Shown here in pieces: positions 12,411 through 13,442 of a DNA stretch of 13,442 nt. Position numbers and translations under genes: made by a program. Numbering within the stretch: position 1 is the stretch's first letter; every line of letters starts with the position of its first letter. The notes beneath the pieces are model-generated. The model did no database searches, was not told the origin of the DNA, and saw only the letters and a program-made list of their open reading frames with translations. The DNA comes from a bacterium (GTDB taxonomy: Bacteria; Chloroflexota; Dormibacteria; Aeolococcales; Bog-877): NCBI GenBank assembly GCA_021798435.1, contig JAJZGN010000030.1, positions 1-13,442 of the forward strand, written 5' to 3'.

Positions 12411-13442
12411 ATGGTGCAGAGCTTGGCAACCGACCCCTTGGGGGTTCGGCGGCAGCTGGGACCGGGCGGGCCCCACTACTACAGCCTCACGGCGATCAGG
12501 GAGCAGGGGCTGGCCGACCCCGGACGGCTGCCGATGACCGTGCGGGTGTGGCTGGAGATGCTCCTGCGCCACGCGGGAACAGCTCACGCCCGCCCTGAGG
12601 ACGCGCTGCGGCTCGCCAGCTGGTCTGGCACCTCCGGGTCGGACGGCGAACTGCCCTTCTTCCCCTCCAGGGTGCTCCTGCAGGACTTCACCGGAGTTCC
12701 GGCGGTGGTCGACCTCGCCTCCATGCGCTCGGCGGTGGGCGCCGCCGGGGGGGATCCCACCCGGATCGACCCCTTGGTCGACTGCGATCTGGTGATCGAT
12801 CACTCCGTCCAGGTGGACGCGTTCGGCGGCCCGCGAGCCTACGACCGCAACATCGACATGGAGTACCAGCGCAACGAGGAGCGGTATCGGCTGCTGCGCT
12901 GGGCCCAGCAGGCCTACCGAGGCTTCCGGGTGGTTCCTCCCGGGATGGGGATCTGCCACCAGGTGAACCTGGAGTATCTGGGCCGGGTGGTCACCCTCCA
13001 GGACCGGGGCGAGGGTCCGCTGGCGATCCCCGACACCCTGGTGGGAACCGACTCCCACACCACCATGATCAACGCGCTGGGGATCCTGGGCTGGGGAGTG
13101 GGGGGGATCGAGGCCGAGGCCGCCATGCTGGGGCAGCCGATGCTGCTGGGCATGCCCACGGTGGTGGGAGTGCGACTCACCGGGCAGCTGCCCGCGGGGG
13201 TCACCGCCACAGACCTCGTGCTGCGGGTGACCCAATGGCTACGGGCGCACGGGGTGGTAAACAAGTTCGTGGAATTCTCCGGGGACGGCCTCGACCACCT
13301 CTCCGTGGCCGACCGAGCCACCATCTCCAACATGGCGCCGGAGTACGGGGCCACCGCGTCGCTCTTCCCGGTTGACCAGGCGGTCCTGGACTACCTGCTG
13401 ACCACCGGGAGAAGTCCGGAGCAGGTCGACCTGGTGGAGCGC
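12411..13442 (+). CDS. acn: aconitate hydratase, AcnA/IRP type (partial, 3' end outside)
   Basis: The first 344 residues are present, with the frame open to the window end. Aconitase converts citrate to isocitrate in the TCA cycle using a [4Fe-4S] cluster. Recognisable blocks, in order, are PFFPSRVLLQDFTGVPAVVD (84-103), DHSVQVDAFG, QRNEERYRLLRWAQQAY, VPPGMGICHQVNLEYLG, PDTLVGTDSHTTMINALG, GIEAEAAMLGQP and FVEFSGDGLDHLSVADRATI. This is the long AcnA/IRP1 type, not AcnB. The cluster cysteines come later and are not in the window. ATG 12411 follows GGGGGAG at a good distance. The gene is divergent from ctaC across 187 bp. Confidence 0.95.
   Translation, partial: MVQSLATDPLGVRRQLGPGGPHYYSLTAIREQGLADPGRLPMTVRVWLEMLLRHAGTAHARPEDALRLASWSGTSGSDGELPFFPSRVLLQDFTGVPAVVDLASMRSAVGAAGGDPTRIDPLVDCDLVIDHSVQVDAFGGPRAYDRNIDMEYQRNEERYRLLRWAQQAYRGFRVVPPGMGICHQVNLEYLGRVVTLQDRGEGPLAIPDTLVGTDSHTTMINALGILGWGVGGIEAEAAMLGQPMLLGMPTVVGVRLTGQLPAGVTATDLVLRVTQWLRAHGVVNKFVEFSGDGLDHLSVADRATISNMAPEYGATASLFPVDQAVLDYLLTTGRSPEQVDLVER

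Noticed and set aside
1..13442. CRISPR arrays, complete insertion sequences, riboswitches, rRNA or intact tRNAs
   Set aside because: I looked for regular repeats, a full transposase, conserved riboswitch cores and intact cloverleafs and saw none.

Overview
The window is high-GC bacterial DNA, very probably chromosomal. It shows strong purine-rich ribosome sites, frequent GTG/TTG starts and stop/start overlaps, and TANNNT boxes placed so close to start codons that some messages could be leaderless. A DUF1707 protein, a Gly/Arg-rich PadR regulator and a small LPGPS-type oxidase subunit fit an actinobacterium-like lineage (Actinobacteria, Chloroflexi or Ca. Dormibacterota). I cannot fix the phylum from this sequence alone.

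Left part (1-1260): an accessory scar. Positions 268-325 are a precise 3' half of tRNA-Ser(UGA) that starts at the anticodon loop with no 5' half. This is the classic product of tyrosine-integrase insertion into a tRNA gene. A direct repeat at 142-163 could be an integrase arm site. Geometry puts the integrated element to the left, beyond position 1. About 750 bp without a recognisable gene follow, containing several hairpins, then a decayed C-terminal remnant of an ISL3-like transposase on the minus strand.

Middle part (1265-6814): a PadR regulator (minus) with a near-consensus promoter carrying a palindrome between -35 and -10. Divergent from it is a small gene of unknown function that looks frameshifted. 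Next come a minus-strand pair (family-4-like uracil-DNA glycosylase, then a deoxyribosyltransferase-fold protein) and two plus-strand genes (a small two-helix membrane protein and a DUF1707/LiaF-like protein). A PIG-L deacetylase (minus) and a DUF1028 protein (plus) lie head to head only 21 bp apart.

Right part (7039-12223, minus strand): a terminal oxidase operon reading ctaC, ctaD, ctaA, a 40-aa one-helix protein, a 70-aa subunit-IV-like protein, a 95-aa two-helix protein, and a 359-aa multi-helix protein. Most junctions overlap or nearly touch, so the genes are probably translated in a coupled way. CtaD is a type A2 haem-copper oxidase (YSHP motif in place of the usual glutamate), and CtaC carries a complete CuA site. 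No subunit III (ctaE) or haem O synthase (ctaB) is in the window. The last gene is the most novel item: four repeats of two helices, three with an FHF-x4-D loop, for which I recognise no family.

Divergent from ctaC is an aconitase gene, cut by the window end. Aconitase feeds the TCA cycle and the oxidase consumes the resulting reductant, so the shared intergenic region may coordinate respiration.
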